From assembly GCA_030704615.1 (NCBI GenBank), contig CM060732.1, positions 39,105,053-39,169,052 of the forward strand: a stretch of 64,000 nucleotides of DNA, read 5' to 3'. The DNA is from Takakia lepidozioides. Taxonomy: Eukaryota > Streptophyta > Takakiopsida > Takakiales > Takakiaceae. The notes under the pieces are model-generated. The model worked only from the letters and a program-made list of their open reading frames with translations, was not told where the DNA came from and searched no databases. The position numbers and the translations under genes were made by a program. Numbering within the stretch: position 1 is the stretch's first letter; every line of letters starts with the position of its first letter. Positions 1 to 11,985 of the stretch are shown piece after piece.

Positions 1-265
1 ACATTGGCTCTAAGGATATTAAGGGATCGTTAGAATAAATGTAAAAAATATGTTAAGGTTTACCTTCTTCATCATGGTTGACCCATTTGTTTTCCCGCTC
101 TATGAAATCCTTACAAGCTTAGAATCCTTACAACGAACGTAAATAGTAAATTAGTTTTTTTTATGTTTCCAATTTAAGAGATCCTTACATTGGCTCTAAG
201 GGATCATTAGAATAAATGTAAACAATATGTTAGGGTTTTTCTTCTTGGTCATGGTTGACTCTTGA
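1..265. repeat. Two direct copies of an AT-rich segment
   Basis: Bases 1-85 and 187-265 share a diverged but clear direct repeat (both begin ACATTGGCTCTAAGG and both contain AGAATAAATGTAAA and a later CATGGTTGAC). The copies are about 186 bp apart, so this is a two-copy tandem array or the edge of a longer one to the left. No gene is visible in 1-546. Confidence 0.7.
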
Positions 266-603
266 GGCCGTATGAGATTTAACTCTTCCTCCCCTTCAAT
301 AATTCAACTATTAACAATATAGTTATTTGGTTTAAAATAATGTGATTTTTTGGCTAAAATATATTAGGGTTTAGCCACAACTTGTCAACGTGGCCTTCTG
401 TCAACAAAAACTTGGCACTAGCTGGCATCCTAAAGAAGCGGCAACGGCAATGGTTTCCCACCATAATCCAAATCGCTCCTGTTTTCTAGGAAGAAGAGAA
501 GCCTTACGTTCGGTTTTTTTCACCCAGCCAAGTCCATGCACAGAGCATGAGAGAGAGTCTGTGTACAGACAATCTTCTATGCATTGACTTCACTTCATTT
601 GTT

Positions 604-1305
604 ATGGATTCAGGTAGGAGAGCGTTGTTTGTTGCATTGGCAAAGCAGATGGCATTACTCTATGTCATGGAAATCATTTCATCTTGGAACGAGGCGTTCA
701 CGATGGATCATCTTGAAAAGGTCGCTACGTTGTTGCTGTGTTATCAAACGTGGACACTTTCAAGAAACAGTCGTCTACGGCCAAAATCGTACTGGGCTCG
801 GGAAAGGAACTTGTCATTTGTAGATTCTAGTTTACTGGGATCATTCACTGCATATGAATTTAAAAACAGGATGCGAATGTCTAGAGCTACTTTTGAATTC
901 ATCTGTGCCAAACTTGCTCCAATGCTGCACAAACGTGACACCAATATGAGAAGAGCGGTACCTGTGGAAACAAGGGTAGCTATCTCCATTGCTCGGTTGG
1001 CTGCTGGAAGTGGGATGCATATGATTGCAGATCTCTATGGGGTAGGTTTATCAACCAGCCAGAAGATTGTGGTGGATTTTCTTAAAGCACTCAAATCGAT
1101 TTTACTGAATGCTTATATCAAATGGCCATCTACCGCAATGATGCAGCAAATTTCAAAAGAGATTGAAAATATTTATGGCATCCCTTTTGTTGTGGGAGCA
1201 GTCTATGGTTCCCACATTCCAATCATCCCACCACGTGATCATGCTGCTGATTATTACAACAGAAAGCAATTTTACTACAGGGTGTTGCTTTGTCTTGCCG
1301 CTTAA
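604..1305 (+). pseudogene. PIF/Harbinger transposase-like nuclease, truncated and probably dead
   Basis: The frame is open from 547; the first sensible methionine is at 604 (MDSGRRALF). The region from about residue 120 reads as the HARBI1-type helix-turn-helix plus the start of the DDE nuclease: a GMHMIADLYGVGLSTSQKIV stretch, then YGIPFVVGAVYGSHIPI, then YYNRKQFYYRVLL. In this family the segment is normally GA-[IV]-D-G-[TS]-H, the Asp being the first catalytic acid. Here it is Tyr (TAT in place of GAT). The frame ends about 30 residues later, so the second and third acids are also missing. These features mark a 3'-truncated, inactive transposase remnant or a domesticated fragment. Assignment is from remembered family motifs; no TIRs were identified. 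Confidence 0.75.
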
Positions 1306-2190
1306 TAAGGGCTGCATTTCCCACCCCCCTCTACAATCTCTTCTTCACTTCAAGCTCTCCCTCCTTGCTCGACCCCCTCAGCCCCCTCTCTTCGGCATTC
1401 ATCTCTTCCAAGTTTGGATACGAAGACCTCGAGCAACACGTTTCCATTCACAGAGTGAATCGTTGATGGTATTCATCTATGAGAGAGAGAGAGAGAGATT
1501 GCGCTGCGCGAGAGGGCGAATGCGATGAGGTGGAGAGAAAAGACGGAGGTACTAGAATTGCGCATTGGAAAGGGTTGGTAGGATGAATTCATGTGGCTCG
1601 GGGACGCTTTGATGCACATTAGAAGGCCTGATGTAGGGCATTGGAGAAGCTATTGAGGGGAGTAAGGTATCCGTAGTAGTCATGGAGAAAATATCAGTGT
1701 CGATGTCGATACGAGTACGGCCTGCCTCTGAGCAAGCAGGAGCACATGGGAGTCCGTGGAAACTTGAACAAGACTCAGTTGCTCTTTGCAATGCCTCCGG
1801 GTACCCTGTATCCGGCCAGTCGTACAAATTCGGTATGCGTTCTTCCCATATGTCTTGGTTCTGTAATGTTTGTAGCTCCTTGTCGACGATGCTGCAGTTA
1901 GGCGTGGCCAATGTTTTGCGATACCTAGTCTCTCCGAGGGATTTGGCCTTCTGTGAATGTCCGTTTACCACTGGCTGCTATCAACATGAGAAAATATCCT
2001 GGTTGGAGACTACTCTAATGTAGACGAAGTTGCCCATGAGCGGCCAACGCCGACCACAGCACATTTAGCAGTGGAATGAAGAGACCCGCAGCAGTTTCAA
2101 AGAGAGATTCACATAGCACGTCAAAGCTAGACAAAGAAACACTAAGCACAATGTGCTTTGTTTGCCTGTTTAAAACGACATCAGACAGCC
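1306..2190. other. No supported gene
   Basis: There is a short (GA)n run near 1481-1499. A 139-codon open frame on the minus strand (1552-1971) and an overlapping 113-codon frame on the plus strand (1682-2023) have no recognised domain, and each may be the shadow of the other. I see nothing else. Confidence 0.4.
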
Positions 2191-2194
2191 TAAT

Positions 2195-2530
2195 CGAGGC
2201 ACCATCAAACTGTCTCTAATAACTTTGCAAAATATCTTGCCAACAACATTGAGGAGCGTGATGCCACGGTAATTCCCCGGTTCTTCTCTGTCACCCTTCT
2301 TGTATAGATTGACATTAATGACCCTGTCGCCAGCAAAAGGGAACCATTTCAGTCTTCCAAATAAGGTTAAAGAGTAGAATTAGGGCCTCTCTCATGGAAT
2401 CGCCACCGTGCTTGATAAGCTCATTGACAATGCCATCAGGTCCACCAGCTTTATATCCGTTTAAATGCTCAATTATGTCAGCCAACATACTCATTGAGTA
2501 CGAGGAACTCTGCAAAACCCCTAGAGACAT
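2195..2530 (-). mobile_element. LINE reverse transcriptase fragment
   Basis: On the minus strand, 2530 to about 2330 encodes a finger/palm entry segment typical of non-LTR reverse transcriptases: GYKAGGPDGIVNELIKHGG, then REALILLFNLIWKTEMVP. After a frame break it continues to about 2195 as VNLYKKGDREEPGNYRGI and TLLNVVGKIFCKVI. K-A-x-G-P-D-G-I and D-P-G-N-Y-R-G-I-T-L-L are hallmark strings of LINE RTs. The catalytic FADD box is not present, so the piece is broken at both ends. It may belong to the same family as the LINE tail at 11240-11985 but is in the opposite orientation. Confidence 0.8.
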
Positions 2531-3435
2531 GATATCTTACTGACAAGAACATCTGACATGCACTTGAAATGTTGGCTACAAACATCAGCCCTCCCGTCAG
2601 ACCATCAATTAACTGTGAATAGGTAGGTGCCAAGGCGCAAGGCTGGAGCTGAAACCGTAGTGCCCTCAAGATCAAAAGCCCCTGTGCCCTGTAACATTAA
2701 CGACAACCAACTTCTCCCTACCACGCCAGGGCCATGATGAAGCTCTGCACTTCGAACACCAGAAAGAGGAAGATACAAACCAACTTCCAACCACGTTAAT
2801 TCACGATGGTTTAGAAAACGTGACTTGATCGCCCTGGACGGTAGACGATCTTCATTGCGTAGCTCAAATTCGCGCTTAGCAAGCTGTCTGGCCCCGGATA
2901 TCACCGCACCAGGCTCAAGCAAAGGTCGTGTGAATAGGGCCTCGTGATGACTGGTCAATGCAGCAAGATCACCTACAACAACTCTCTCTACCTCCATACC
3001 TCCGTTTATATATCCTTGCTGGAAAACTTGTTTTTAGGTGTACAAAGTGGCAATCAGATGCACACAGAGGTAGGCCCTTCTCAGAAACAGATCTGCCTCC
3101 TCGCTTTCACATTATAGGAAGCTACAGTAGAAGTAGGAAGAACACAAATGTCTTCTCCATGTAGGTACAAGCTCATAGATCCATCAAACCAATGAGAGCA
3201 AAAACAATAAGCAACTGGGTCGTCCATGAAGTTTCCATATTCTGTCAAAAGGGGTAGAAGAATCGGCTGTTGAACCATCAAAACAAACCTTCAGGATATA
3301 TCTGCAGAATCTGTCGAAGCAATGAAATTCTCTTTAATTGCTATTGCTTGAATGTCTGGTGCTCTTGTTGCCAGACTGAATTGGAGAGAGAGCGAATGGC
3401 CTTAGAGCTGCAAGAGAAGAGGCACAAGCAGAGTG
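2531..3435. other. No supported gene
   Basis: A 130-codon minus-strand frame (2605-2997, beginning MEVERVVVGDL) has a fairly normal amino-acid composition, but I recognise no family or domain in it. It could be a degraded exon upstream of the RT fragment. Nothing else stands out. Confidence 0.3.
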
Positions 3436-3438
3436 GTC

Positions 3439-3576
3439 ACAATCACAGTCATCCACAGCAGGCACAAGCAGAGTGGTCAATAAACATGGTACTACGGTTC
3501 TCAATTTGTTTGGATTGAGAATCTCAGTACCATGTTTATTGACTCTGCTATGGATGACTGTGACTTTGAGAAGCGC
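3439..3576 (+). repeat. Imperfect long hairpin (miRNA-precursor-like)
   Basis: Left-arm blocks CACAGTCATCCACAGCAG and GTCAATAAACATGGTACT are matched in reverse complement on the right by ATTGAGAATCTCAGTACC, ATGTTTATTGACTCTGC and TATGGATGACTGTG. The terminal loop is about 8 nt around 3517. The left arm holds an extra GCACAAGCAGAGTG copy, because GGCACAAGCAGAGTGGTCA occurs twice (3421 and 3461). The stem is close to 35 bp near the loop and then continues after a bulge. Confidence 0.6.
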
Positions 3577-3579
3577 AAT

Positions 3580-6300
3580 AAAAAGGTTAATCTCTTTGAT
3601 CAACTTCACCAGGGTTGTGTCAATCATTAATGGCCTCATAACGATGCTCCCTTGTTTCTTACCAATTGACCACTAACTGCAAGTTTGCAGTCCTTTCCAA
3701 TTTCAGTAGTCCTGCCATAAAGAGCGGCTACACCTTTGTTTTGACTTCAAATATGTGCTTAGTCATGTGAGAGCTTGTACTAGTCTGTCATTTCTTTGTT
3801 AGGTATTTGCCAGCTTTGAAGCTGTTAGGCATACTTTTGACTACTATTTCTCTTGGAGGGAAATCGCCATGAAGCATGGTGTCCAGGAATTCCTTTGTTG
3901 GAGTTAGATTTGGAGGTTGGAGCACTCATTTTCTGCGGATGCCTCCGGGAATTTGTGGGTTTCGGTGTGAATAAGGAACAGTGTAAGCTCTCACTGAGGG
4001 TGCCCTTAAAATATTTCAGTCCCAGCCTTTGTCCACTTGGAAAAATGGTGGCAGCATTTTGTGTGTTCCATTTCCCTTGTATTCCATCCATCTGGTTCTC
4101 TTGTGACTCATCCTATACTAACTGTGCTTCTAGACTTGCAGATTTGTACGATATATTTTTGCGATAGGCCAAAGACTTTAGAAAATGTTGCATTTATAAT
4201 GAAAACCTCACAAAATATTTGTTTGCCATTCAATGAATGCAGCATCAGGATCTGAACAGGTGTTTTACAAAGGCCACTGAACGAGACCCTGTTCATGAGT
4301 TGGGACTGCCACCAACAGCAGCTGGAAGCCCATCTGAAAGTGGTAGCCTTGGCTTAGGCAGTTTCTACCTGGAGCCAAGCTCCCGTATTCACGTAGCCGT
4401 GAGAAAGAGAAGATCAACAGAAGAGACAATTCCGACTGAGTTGATGAGTTGAACTGGGCTCCACATACTTGCCATAAGCATTGAGGAAGCTATGTCAATT
4501 TGGAACAAATATTGTGGATTTAGAGCTCCTATGTTTGTTGCAGGCAAGGGGTTGGTGTGCTAGGGTAGGTTTAATAAAAACATTATCTGTAGACTCGGAT
4601 GAAATTGAGCTCTCCAAATTAATTTGTGGGTAATCATGATGCAGCTCAAGCAGCAGCTCAATGACTTGCAAGCAAACTACGAGGACCTGTAATATGAAAA
4701 TGAGCTTAAGGTCAGTGCACTTTCCTTTATTGCACGTACTCATTAGTCTGCTATGACTATTGAAGCTGTATATTCCAGTTCTTCCTCCCTTTTGTTGGCT
4801 TTTGTGTTGTCTAAGCGTAGCTTTGCTCTGACACTAGTGGCTTGTGGATGAAAGAGAAGATGATTGAAATGGTGGAGCTGAAGAATGAGTTGGCTTCTGT
4901 TCGAACCGCTGTAAGCGAGACGCAGAAATTGGATGATAACTATCGTGAGGTGGGGAAGAGAGACACCATCTTGGATGCGTGGGATACCGAACCTTGTGCT
5001 AGTAGTATCAAACATCTGAGGGTGCAGGTACCCTTTTGAGGCAGTGCGGCTTGCAGAAATTGCATGTCAGGCAATTGCGTATGCCTCAATTCTTCTTTAG
5101 CGTAGGTTTGGCTTAGAACTTTGGAAGGTGTAATACAATAGTTGTTACTGAGATCCATGGCGTTGAAGTACAATTGTGGTATGATATTGCTTTGCTTTGT
5201 AGCTTGGAGGCTGACTACTGTAGAATTCGTCTGCTTGGGTTTAAGTCAAAGCTTCAAAGGACACTGTTTTTAAGGGAGCCTTGATGAATAGTAGAGGTCC
5301 AAAGTAAGAGCAAATTGACAGTTTCTCCCTCATGTGCGAGGTCCTTAGTAAAATCCTCTGTCCATGTAAACTATCTGGAGCTGGAGAAATTTTACATGCA
5401 GCGGGAGTTGGATAGTCTCATGGAGCAGGCTTAGGACCAGTCATCTACTGCTAAGGAAAACTTAGAGAAGGTATGACACATCCAATTACACTGACCACTA
5501 AGACGTTGGTTGAAGGACTTTTGGGAATTCTTGTTGGCTTACTATAACGTTTTGTCTGGTTCAGCACGCAAATGAAGAGCTCAGCAAGGCAAGGAAGGAT
5601 GCTAGAGAAGTGGAGTTGCAGCTGGCTGTGGCCTTCAACGCATTCAACAAATGGAGAAGGAGAAGACTTTCTATTCTAGGGGCTTTTTTACATTTAGCTC
5701 CTTGGAAGTTGAACCATTCGTTACTTATACTTCTCTCCATTTCCGTTGGATGACCCGGCCTCCCTGGCAAAAAAAACCTCATGCAAACAAAAGAAAAGCA
5801 CTCTCCCAATCAAAGGTATACTAAATGGAAGCGATAGAGCTGCAAACACAACTCAAGACGAACTGAAGAGCAAAGTGGAGGCCACAAAATCCACTACAAA
5901 TGGTTTCCATGCTCTTGTGATTGAAAGTTCTCTATCTTGTGGAAGCTTTTTGGATACCTCTTGGAATGTGCTTCATTATTGTCTTGTCGGGGGTAATGTG
6001 CCTATGCCCAAACCATCACGGAGATCACCGAGACCAGTCAGTCACTTATTAGAGAGTGCAGAACCACGGGTCCAATGGGACCCAAGTGTTCGCGACGTAA
6101 AATGCTGTGCAGCATCGCAAATGTCATTAGTGTCCATCGTATTCCTACCAATAATTGAATCTATGGATCGAATTATTGGATCGAGTTATCGGCCAGGCTC
6201 ACGTGAGCCCATGTTTATGGGCCTAATCTCGCGGAGGACAGACCTACAACCACGGGACTAAGCTCCACATATGAGGAGATAGGTGTGTTTCATCTCAATT
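3580..6300 (+). pseudogene. Unassigned coiled-coil exon-like fragments
   Basis: Several short plus-strand stretches look like exons of a coiled-coil protein. At 4636-4690 there is a QLKQQLNDLQANYEDL segment followed by a stop. At 4842-5030 there is KEKMIEMVELKNELASVR and then TAVSETQKLDDNYREVGKRD, ended by a possible splice donor. At about 5380-5475 and 5565-5650 are LEKFYMQRELDSLMEQA, a stop, then EELSKARKDAREVELQLAV. In-frame stops occur in at least two of them. The family is not recognised; a kinesin-like or SMC-like rod is possible. They lie just upstream of the SMC3 remnant on the same strand, but I could not align them to the SMC3 N-terminus, and no ATP-binding head is visible. Confidence 0.35.
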
Positions 6301-8546
6301 TAATGTTATGTAAACCTAGTTCGATTATTGGTAAGTATATGATTGGAACGCTGCACAATATATATATATTTTTTTATCGGAATCCCATGGACAGTCCAAG
6401 ACCTCAGAGAAGGAGCTGAAAGCACAAACAAGGAGTTGCAAACTATGATGAAAGAAAAAGAGATTGCTGAGTGGCATAAAACAGAAGTATTGGAAAATGT
6501 TTGCCAAAAATGAGTTGGATGTAAGAGACTTTGATGAGCGTATCAAAGCTGAAGCAAGCACAAAGGTATGGGGCCTTGCCTTCCCTGATAATTTCTTAGA
6601 GGAGCAAAAGAGCAATGCAATTAGAGGTCCCAACACACTGTTGATGTTTTTGATGATGGATACCAGGAAGGAGTGCTGAAAGAGCTGCAGGTGCTGGAGA
6701 AGGAAGCTGAAAGGTCAAGGAGGGATTTGGAGAATATCAAGCCCTCTTATGAGGATTTAATGGCACGGGAAGCAGAAATCAGTGAGAGGTACATATATGC
6801 AGCTGAGTTGCTTTGGAATTTTGCTTGGTCTGGTGATATTTGCGATCTGTCATGATAGACATTTTGGGTTTCCCTTCTTTACTAGTATTTACTTTAAATG
6901 GTTGTGATTTACTGATAACTGAAAGTGATACTGGTAGTGATGCTGAATTCTTCATAGGTGAAGTTGAACTATAGCAGATGGAGAGGTTGGAAGCTCAAGT
7001 ATCAGCTGGTGGGATTTTAGATCGGGAAAGACATCCTTTATCAAATGCAAGGCAGGACATTCCAGTTCCCCACCAAAGCGGCACAAGTGGCTGCAAGGAG
7101 AAATTGATGACCTTCAGCATCTGATGGCAAATATGAAGGAGCAGGTTAGACGTTTGAGAGCTGTGTGTAGACTCATTTGGTGCTCTCTCTCCCCAACGAC
7201 AGGAATTGTATGTTGCTTTTCAGGGACTGCCATTCTCTCATGCTCTTAATGTTAGTCATCTGTCATTCTACTTTGTGCCTGTGTGCCCCTAAGGGCTTGC
7301 TTGTCTCTACTTCATTGTCATCAACTACCGTAATCCGCTGTCTCATCCTCATAATGCATTGGAGATGGTAGCTTGTTGGATGGAAGTTTGACTCTCATGT
7401 ATGCTGTCGTAAGGTGGCAAAACTAGAACTCGAGACTACGAAGCTAAATGAAGGCTAAGCCCAACAGACGTTTAACATTGAGGCCCATCAGGCTGAATGA
7501 AAAGAACAAGAAGTGACTCCTTGACAAGGAGTCACTCAGGGTCAAGGTTCAAGGGTCTCCTCAGTCAGACCCTTGACAAGAAGTGACTCCATCGGGATTT
7601 TGAAGCCTTAAAGGGTCAAAGGGATGGACTTCGAGAAACTCGGGAGTAAGTCTTTTGCTTAACTTTTAGGTGCAGTAATAAAATTGGAGTGCATTCTTTC
7701 TAATAAGAAATATTGTCCTGTAAACCTACAAGATCCCAAGGCTTGACTAGTAGTTCTGATTGATATGGCTACCAGACTTGCAATAATCTTCTAATGTTCT
7801 GTGTAGAGACCAAAGTCATGCGACTACTTTGTAGGCCAGCTTAAACCACTCTTACATGTAGTGTACTTAGTAATTTAGATAATCTAGTAATCTGTGTAAT
7901 TAGTTGCACTACTTGGTCAAAACACACAGTTTTTTTATTCACAAGAGTTACTACATGTAGGTTGTTTTGAGAAGGGTCCACATGTGATTCTGTTTCTGAC
8001 TGGATGGCTGGGCTTGGGAAGCTAGAGTGTGAGGGGCCATGATCACTCTGTTAAGCCACTGTGAAGGTGTTTATTGAACACGGACTTCCAAAATGTGTCA
8101 ATACTTGCAGAATACTCTGGAAGCAGGAAGCTGACTTAAGCATTGAAGTTGAAATACTAAAGGGGGAGATTATGAAAGCAAAAAAGAGTTTGGATGTAGT
8201 TGCTCCTGGGGTTAGTTGTCTTAGGATTCCCTTGTTACTTCAATGTTTTCCATGGTGAGTGTACACGATGAAACCTATCTTGATGTTGTTCAGCCAAAAC
8301 ATAGGTCGTGTTTGCAGGCCACATGTGTCTGCTGTCAACAGTCTGTCTAGTCCAGCAGAGTATGGTTGGGAGCTTTTGTATTCTCCATAGAGAAACGTGC
8401 AATCTTGCCCCTCATTCAGCACAAAGAACAAATCCGACCTTAGTCAAAATGTGGAGGTTTGGGACTCTTCAGGCCTGAATTCCCAAGGCAAAGTAGTGAC
8501 TAAATTCAAGCACATAGACCTGTCGAGTAACCGTTCTGGTGATAGA

Positions 8547-8616
8547 ATGTACTCATAAGACGTTTGTTTGCCATAGCCTTGTGGCCATGGACCCTGCGCC
8601 CAGTTTGAGTGGAGCA
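8547..8616 (-). mobile_element. LINE 3'-end fragment, minus orientation
   Basis: Read on the minus strand this holds the shared tail of the local LINE family (CAAACTGGGCGCAGGGTC, then ACAAGGCTAT, then CTTATGAGTACA). It lies in an intron position of the SMC3 remnant. It is one of about seven copies in the window. Confidence 0.75.
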
Positions 8617-9569
8617 ATCTGGCGATAGACTGGGTGTGGATCGTCAAACTCATATGTGCCTCTGTTAAGTTGGTGGAGTGAGAGAGAAGACCGCACCGTA
8701 GGCATGCTGTTCTGGTTCCAAGGGTCTGACTGTCTGTTCCCTCTTTGTTTCAACCATCAGGAAATCAGAAGAGGGTTACGTTCTGTGAAGAGAATATGCA
8801 AGGACCACAATGGATGCATGGTCCTCTTGCTGAACTGCTGGAATGCGATGAGAAGTTCTTTACGGCTGTTGAAGTCACTGCTGGCAACAAGTTTGAGGAA
8901 CACTTTGAAAGTCTGCTTGAGCTTGTTGATGTCTATGTTATTTATTCATGCAGGACATAACCAAACTAGTGTGAAGCTTTCATTAATCTGTTCACTAAAA
9001 GTCTTTTGGCTGCTCTTGAAATGTACTGGTATATCACACGATGCCGTCACACTGCGTAAATGCATGGTCTGCTGGTACACACAGTAGATCACGCAGGTGA
9101 TTCCTGCTGCAGTAAATCCACACTGAACCCATGTGCCTTCTGATATGATGCAGTCTATCCATGTGACCGAATTACAGCTCCCAGAGTGAACTACCCCACT
9201 GGACCTGATGTTGTTAAAAAGGTGAAGTATGAGCCAAAGTTCAATCCTGCTTTTGCACAGGTCAGAATCTTCACTTGTCATGTTATCTCATGGTTTCCAC
9301 TTTTGTTATGCTGCATTCTTGCCCTTTTGCAGTGATAGGCGTTTTGACATTTATGGGGCATATAGTGAGATTGTTTTCAGTGGCTTGAAGATGTGTTGTT
9401 GGCTCTTTGCCAGAGTTTTGTCAAGCAGTTACTTTTATGTAGTTAAAACCCACCTGCTGTGCTTCTACAGGTTTTGGGTAGGACTGTCATCTGTTGAGAC
9501 CTTGAGCTGCAGGGCACAAAGCATAAACGTATGGTTGCCACAAAAAGCTATGGGTAATTTCTTGTAAGC

Positions 9570-11240
9570 CTGCGGGGCTTGCAAGCATCGATTAAGAGAA
9601 AAGATCCGCTCTGTTCTTCCGTCCCTATGCCACTGCGTAAGTAATATTGCGAGCGTATAGTCTGTTAGTTCCTCCATAGCTTCAAAGCTATAGCATTGAT
9701 GGTTTGTCCCGTCGAGACGTCCGTTACTTAGAACGACGCCGACTCTTGCGCTTAAATTCCCTCCAATTTCTTGATCCCTTTTCTGGCTTCCAATTGGCTG
9801 TAACCGCTGTGACTGGATTTTAGATTTAATTTTCTTTAGTGGACTTTCCCTGCTGGACTGTCCACTAAGATAACACATGTGACAAGAATTTCGCTTTTCT
9901 GTACTTGCCGTTTGTTCTGTTGCCCCTTTTCCGTATTCATTAATGGGCCCGCCATTCATCCGAATTGACGTGCTAAATAGGTATTTTGATGGCCATTCTT
10001 GTCCTCTTTCTTGATGACATCTGTTCTTGCACTTCCTTCTCAGCTGTGTGTTGCGTCCTGACTTCCACGTGTCCCTTTCTAAACTGGCTTCCGTCCTTTT
10101 TTCCGCCGGCCATTTCCCTGAAGTTATCATGCGTCCACCTGTCACTGATTCTATGGATTGTGTAACCCTAGTAGGCTGTGTTGAGCTGTGACAGGCTGTG
10201 TCATACTGTGGTACGCTGTGATAGGCTGTGACACGCGGTGGTAGGTCATGATAGGCTGTATTGCGCCGTGCTGGGCTGTGATAGTCTGTGTGGCGTCGTG
10301 CTGGGCTATGATAGGCTGTGTCGCGCCGTGATGGGCTGTGATAGGCTGTGTCACGCCGTGATGGGCTGGGATAGGCTGTATCGCGCCATGATGGGCTGTG
10401 ATAGGCTGTGTCGCGCTTGTTCTGCCCGCCCTGGTCATATATGCTCGGCTTAGCGACAAGTGTTCCATACTCCGTTGGTATCACTGGCGCAGCCCGTGAC
10501 TGCTTTTGCGTTTCAACATGCAAATCATGCTGCAATGGTTTGTCATGGATACCACTGTACCCCTTCAACTTATTGGCATTGACTCTTCCCAGCACCTCTT
10601 TGTTAATGGTTTGTAACATGGCGGTGTTGTTATCATATATCTTTTGTATGACATAAGGTCCTTTCCATGGTGATTTAAGCTTAGAAGCTTTAATCTTTCC
10701 CTTCTTCTGCAACTAGAGAACCAAATCTCCCGTCTTAAAAGTCTTTATCTTGCCTTCATCAAACTGTTCCTTTTTCTTCATCTGAATTCTGGTCATGTTA
10801 TCAGCTGCATCAGCACGTACTTCTTGGACATGGTATAATTCATGTTTCCTGACCTTAATTGAATCTTGCAATTCCATTCTCTTTCCCCATTCCGTTCTCA
10901 TGGTAGGTAACAGGAATTCCACTGGAAGTAAAGCTTCCATACCATAAACTAATTGGAATGGCGTATACTTAGTGGTGACTTTATATGAAGTCCTGTATGA
11001 CCACAAAGCTGTCAGCAGCTTTGTATCCCAATCCGTTCTGTTTGCATTGACTATCTTAGCCAAGATAGTACATAGTATTTTGTTGGTAGCCTCTGCCTGT
11101 CCATTACCCTGTGGGTAATATGTTGTACTTTTCCTATGCACAATCATGAACTCTTTAGTCAATAATTCAATGGTCTCATTAATGAAGTGGCCACAAATGT
11201 TGCTCGGACATCTGAAGTTGATTACATCGTAGCATGCCAA
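9570..11240 (-). mobile_element. Ty3/gypsy LTR-retrotransposon fragment: integrase C-terminal half
   Basis: The minus-strand frame from about 11220 carries the end of the integrase core (TTYYPQGNGQAEATNKIL, whose GQAE Glu is the last of the DDE triad). A conserved QLVYGMEALLPVE and the GPY/F module (KSPWKGPYVIQ) follow. The first two catalytic Asp residues, RT and RNase H are absent, so the element is 5'-truncated. A TAG (between VL and LQKKGK, near 10713) splits the protein. Downstream the frame continues for about 350 codons with a Tyr-His-Ser rich tandem repeat and no known domain. It overlaps reverse-strand SMC3 exon sequence at 9472-9560, so the real element probably ends near 9570. No LTR was identified. 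Confidence 0.85.
10180..10420 (-). repeat. 30-bp minisatellite coding for RRDTAYHSPS-type repeats
   Basis: About eight 30-bp units in frame encode a decapeptide of the type RRDTAYHSPS or ARRNTAYHDL in the tail of the gypsy fragment. The repeat is also open in other frames because 30 is a multiple of three. Confidence 0.85.
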
Positions 11241-11985
11241 ACCAGGAGCAGTCGGGTTGAAATCGAGGCTGCAGGCAGCAGCCACCTCAAAGCGCAGAAG
11301 AGAGTAGAAGAGATTCTCAAGGATCTGAATCTGGACCCGCAAGTCTTGACCTTGCTGGATAAATCTGACTTAGAGACGTGTCCAAAGCCATGTCTGTTAC
11401 CAGCAAATTGTCTGATGCAAATGAAGTTAGGCAGAAAACTTCCCTGAACCTGTTTCCAGTCTGTGACATGGGGGAGGATATCATGGATGACCTCAAGGGT
11501 CTACCCACTCTCGGCACCAGACGGAAATTTAAACTCAGGGCAGGAAGCCTACCTTTGAACAGTAAACAGAAGCAGAGAGGAAATGGAGAGTGCAATTGCC
11601 CGTTGTGTGGGCAACCCGAAGACAATATTCATTTTCTGATTCACTGTCCGGGGTATTCTCACCAGAGAGAAGCTCTCCTCCAATCTATCAAGAGAATTGT
11701 GTCTGTACCTCTGTTTACCAACTTCGAAATTCTCGAGGCTGAGCCAAAAGCCCAGGCCCTTCTGAGGCCTAGTTTTTGGGCAAATCACACACAGCAGATT
11801 GATGCTTGTGTGAAGGGATTTCTAGAGGATATCTGGAAAACCCGAATTAATTCTATTTATAAAGGTAAGTCTTACTACCAATGTCAGCCCCTGACGGAGG
11901 TAGGTTCTGTCCCTTTGGTTTCCGCTCAAACTGGGCGCGGGGTCAATGGCCACAAGGCTACGGCAAACAACGTCTTATGAGTACA
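11240..11985 (+). mobile_element. Non-LTR (LINE) 3' end with C-terminal zinc motif
   Basis: The open frame 11378-11980 (200 codons) is the C-terminal part of a LINE ORF2. It contains the post-RT zinc knuckle C-x2-C-x7-H-x4-C (CPLCGQPEDNIHFLIHC at about residues 75-91). Two further segments follow, QQIDACVKGFLEDIWKTR and SAQTGRGVNGHKATANNVL, and recur at several other places in the window. The stop codon lies within a few bases of the element end (CTTATGAGTACA), so coding sequence runs to the 3' terminus. The RT core is missing (5' truncation). It sits beside the gypsy fragment within the SMC3 remnant. Confidence 0.85.

Noticed and set aside
1552-2023. Overlapping frames of 139 and 113 codons on opposite strands
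   Set aside because: No domain, no splice context and no repeats; neither can be supported.
4842-5040. N-terminal part of SMC3
   Set aside because: It is coiled-coil in character but does not align with the SMC3 segment expected at that place, so it was left unassigned.
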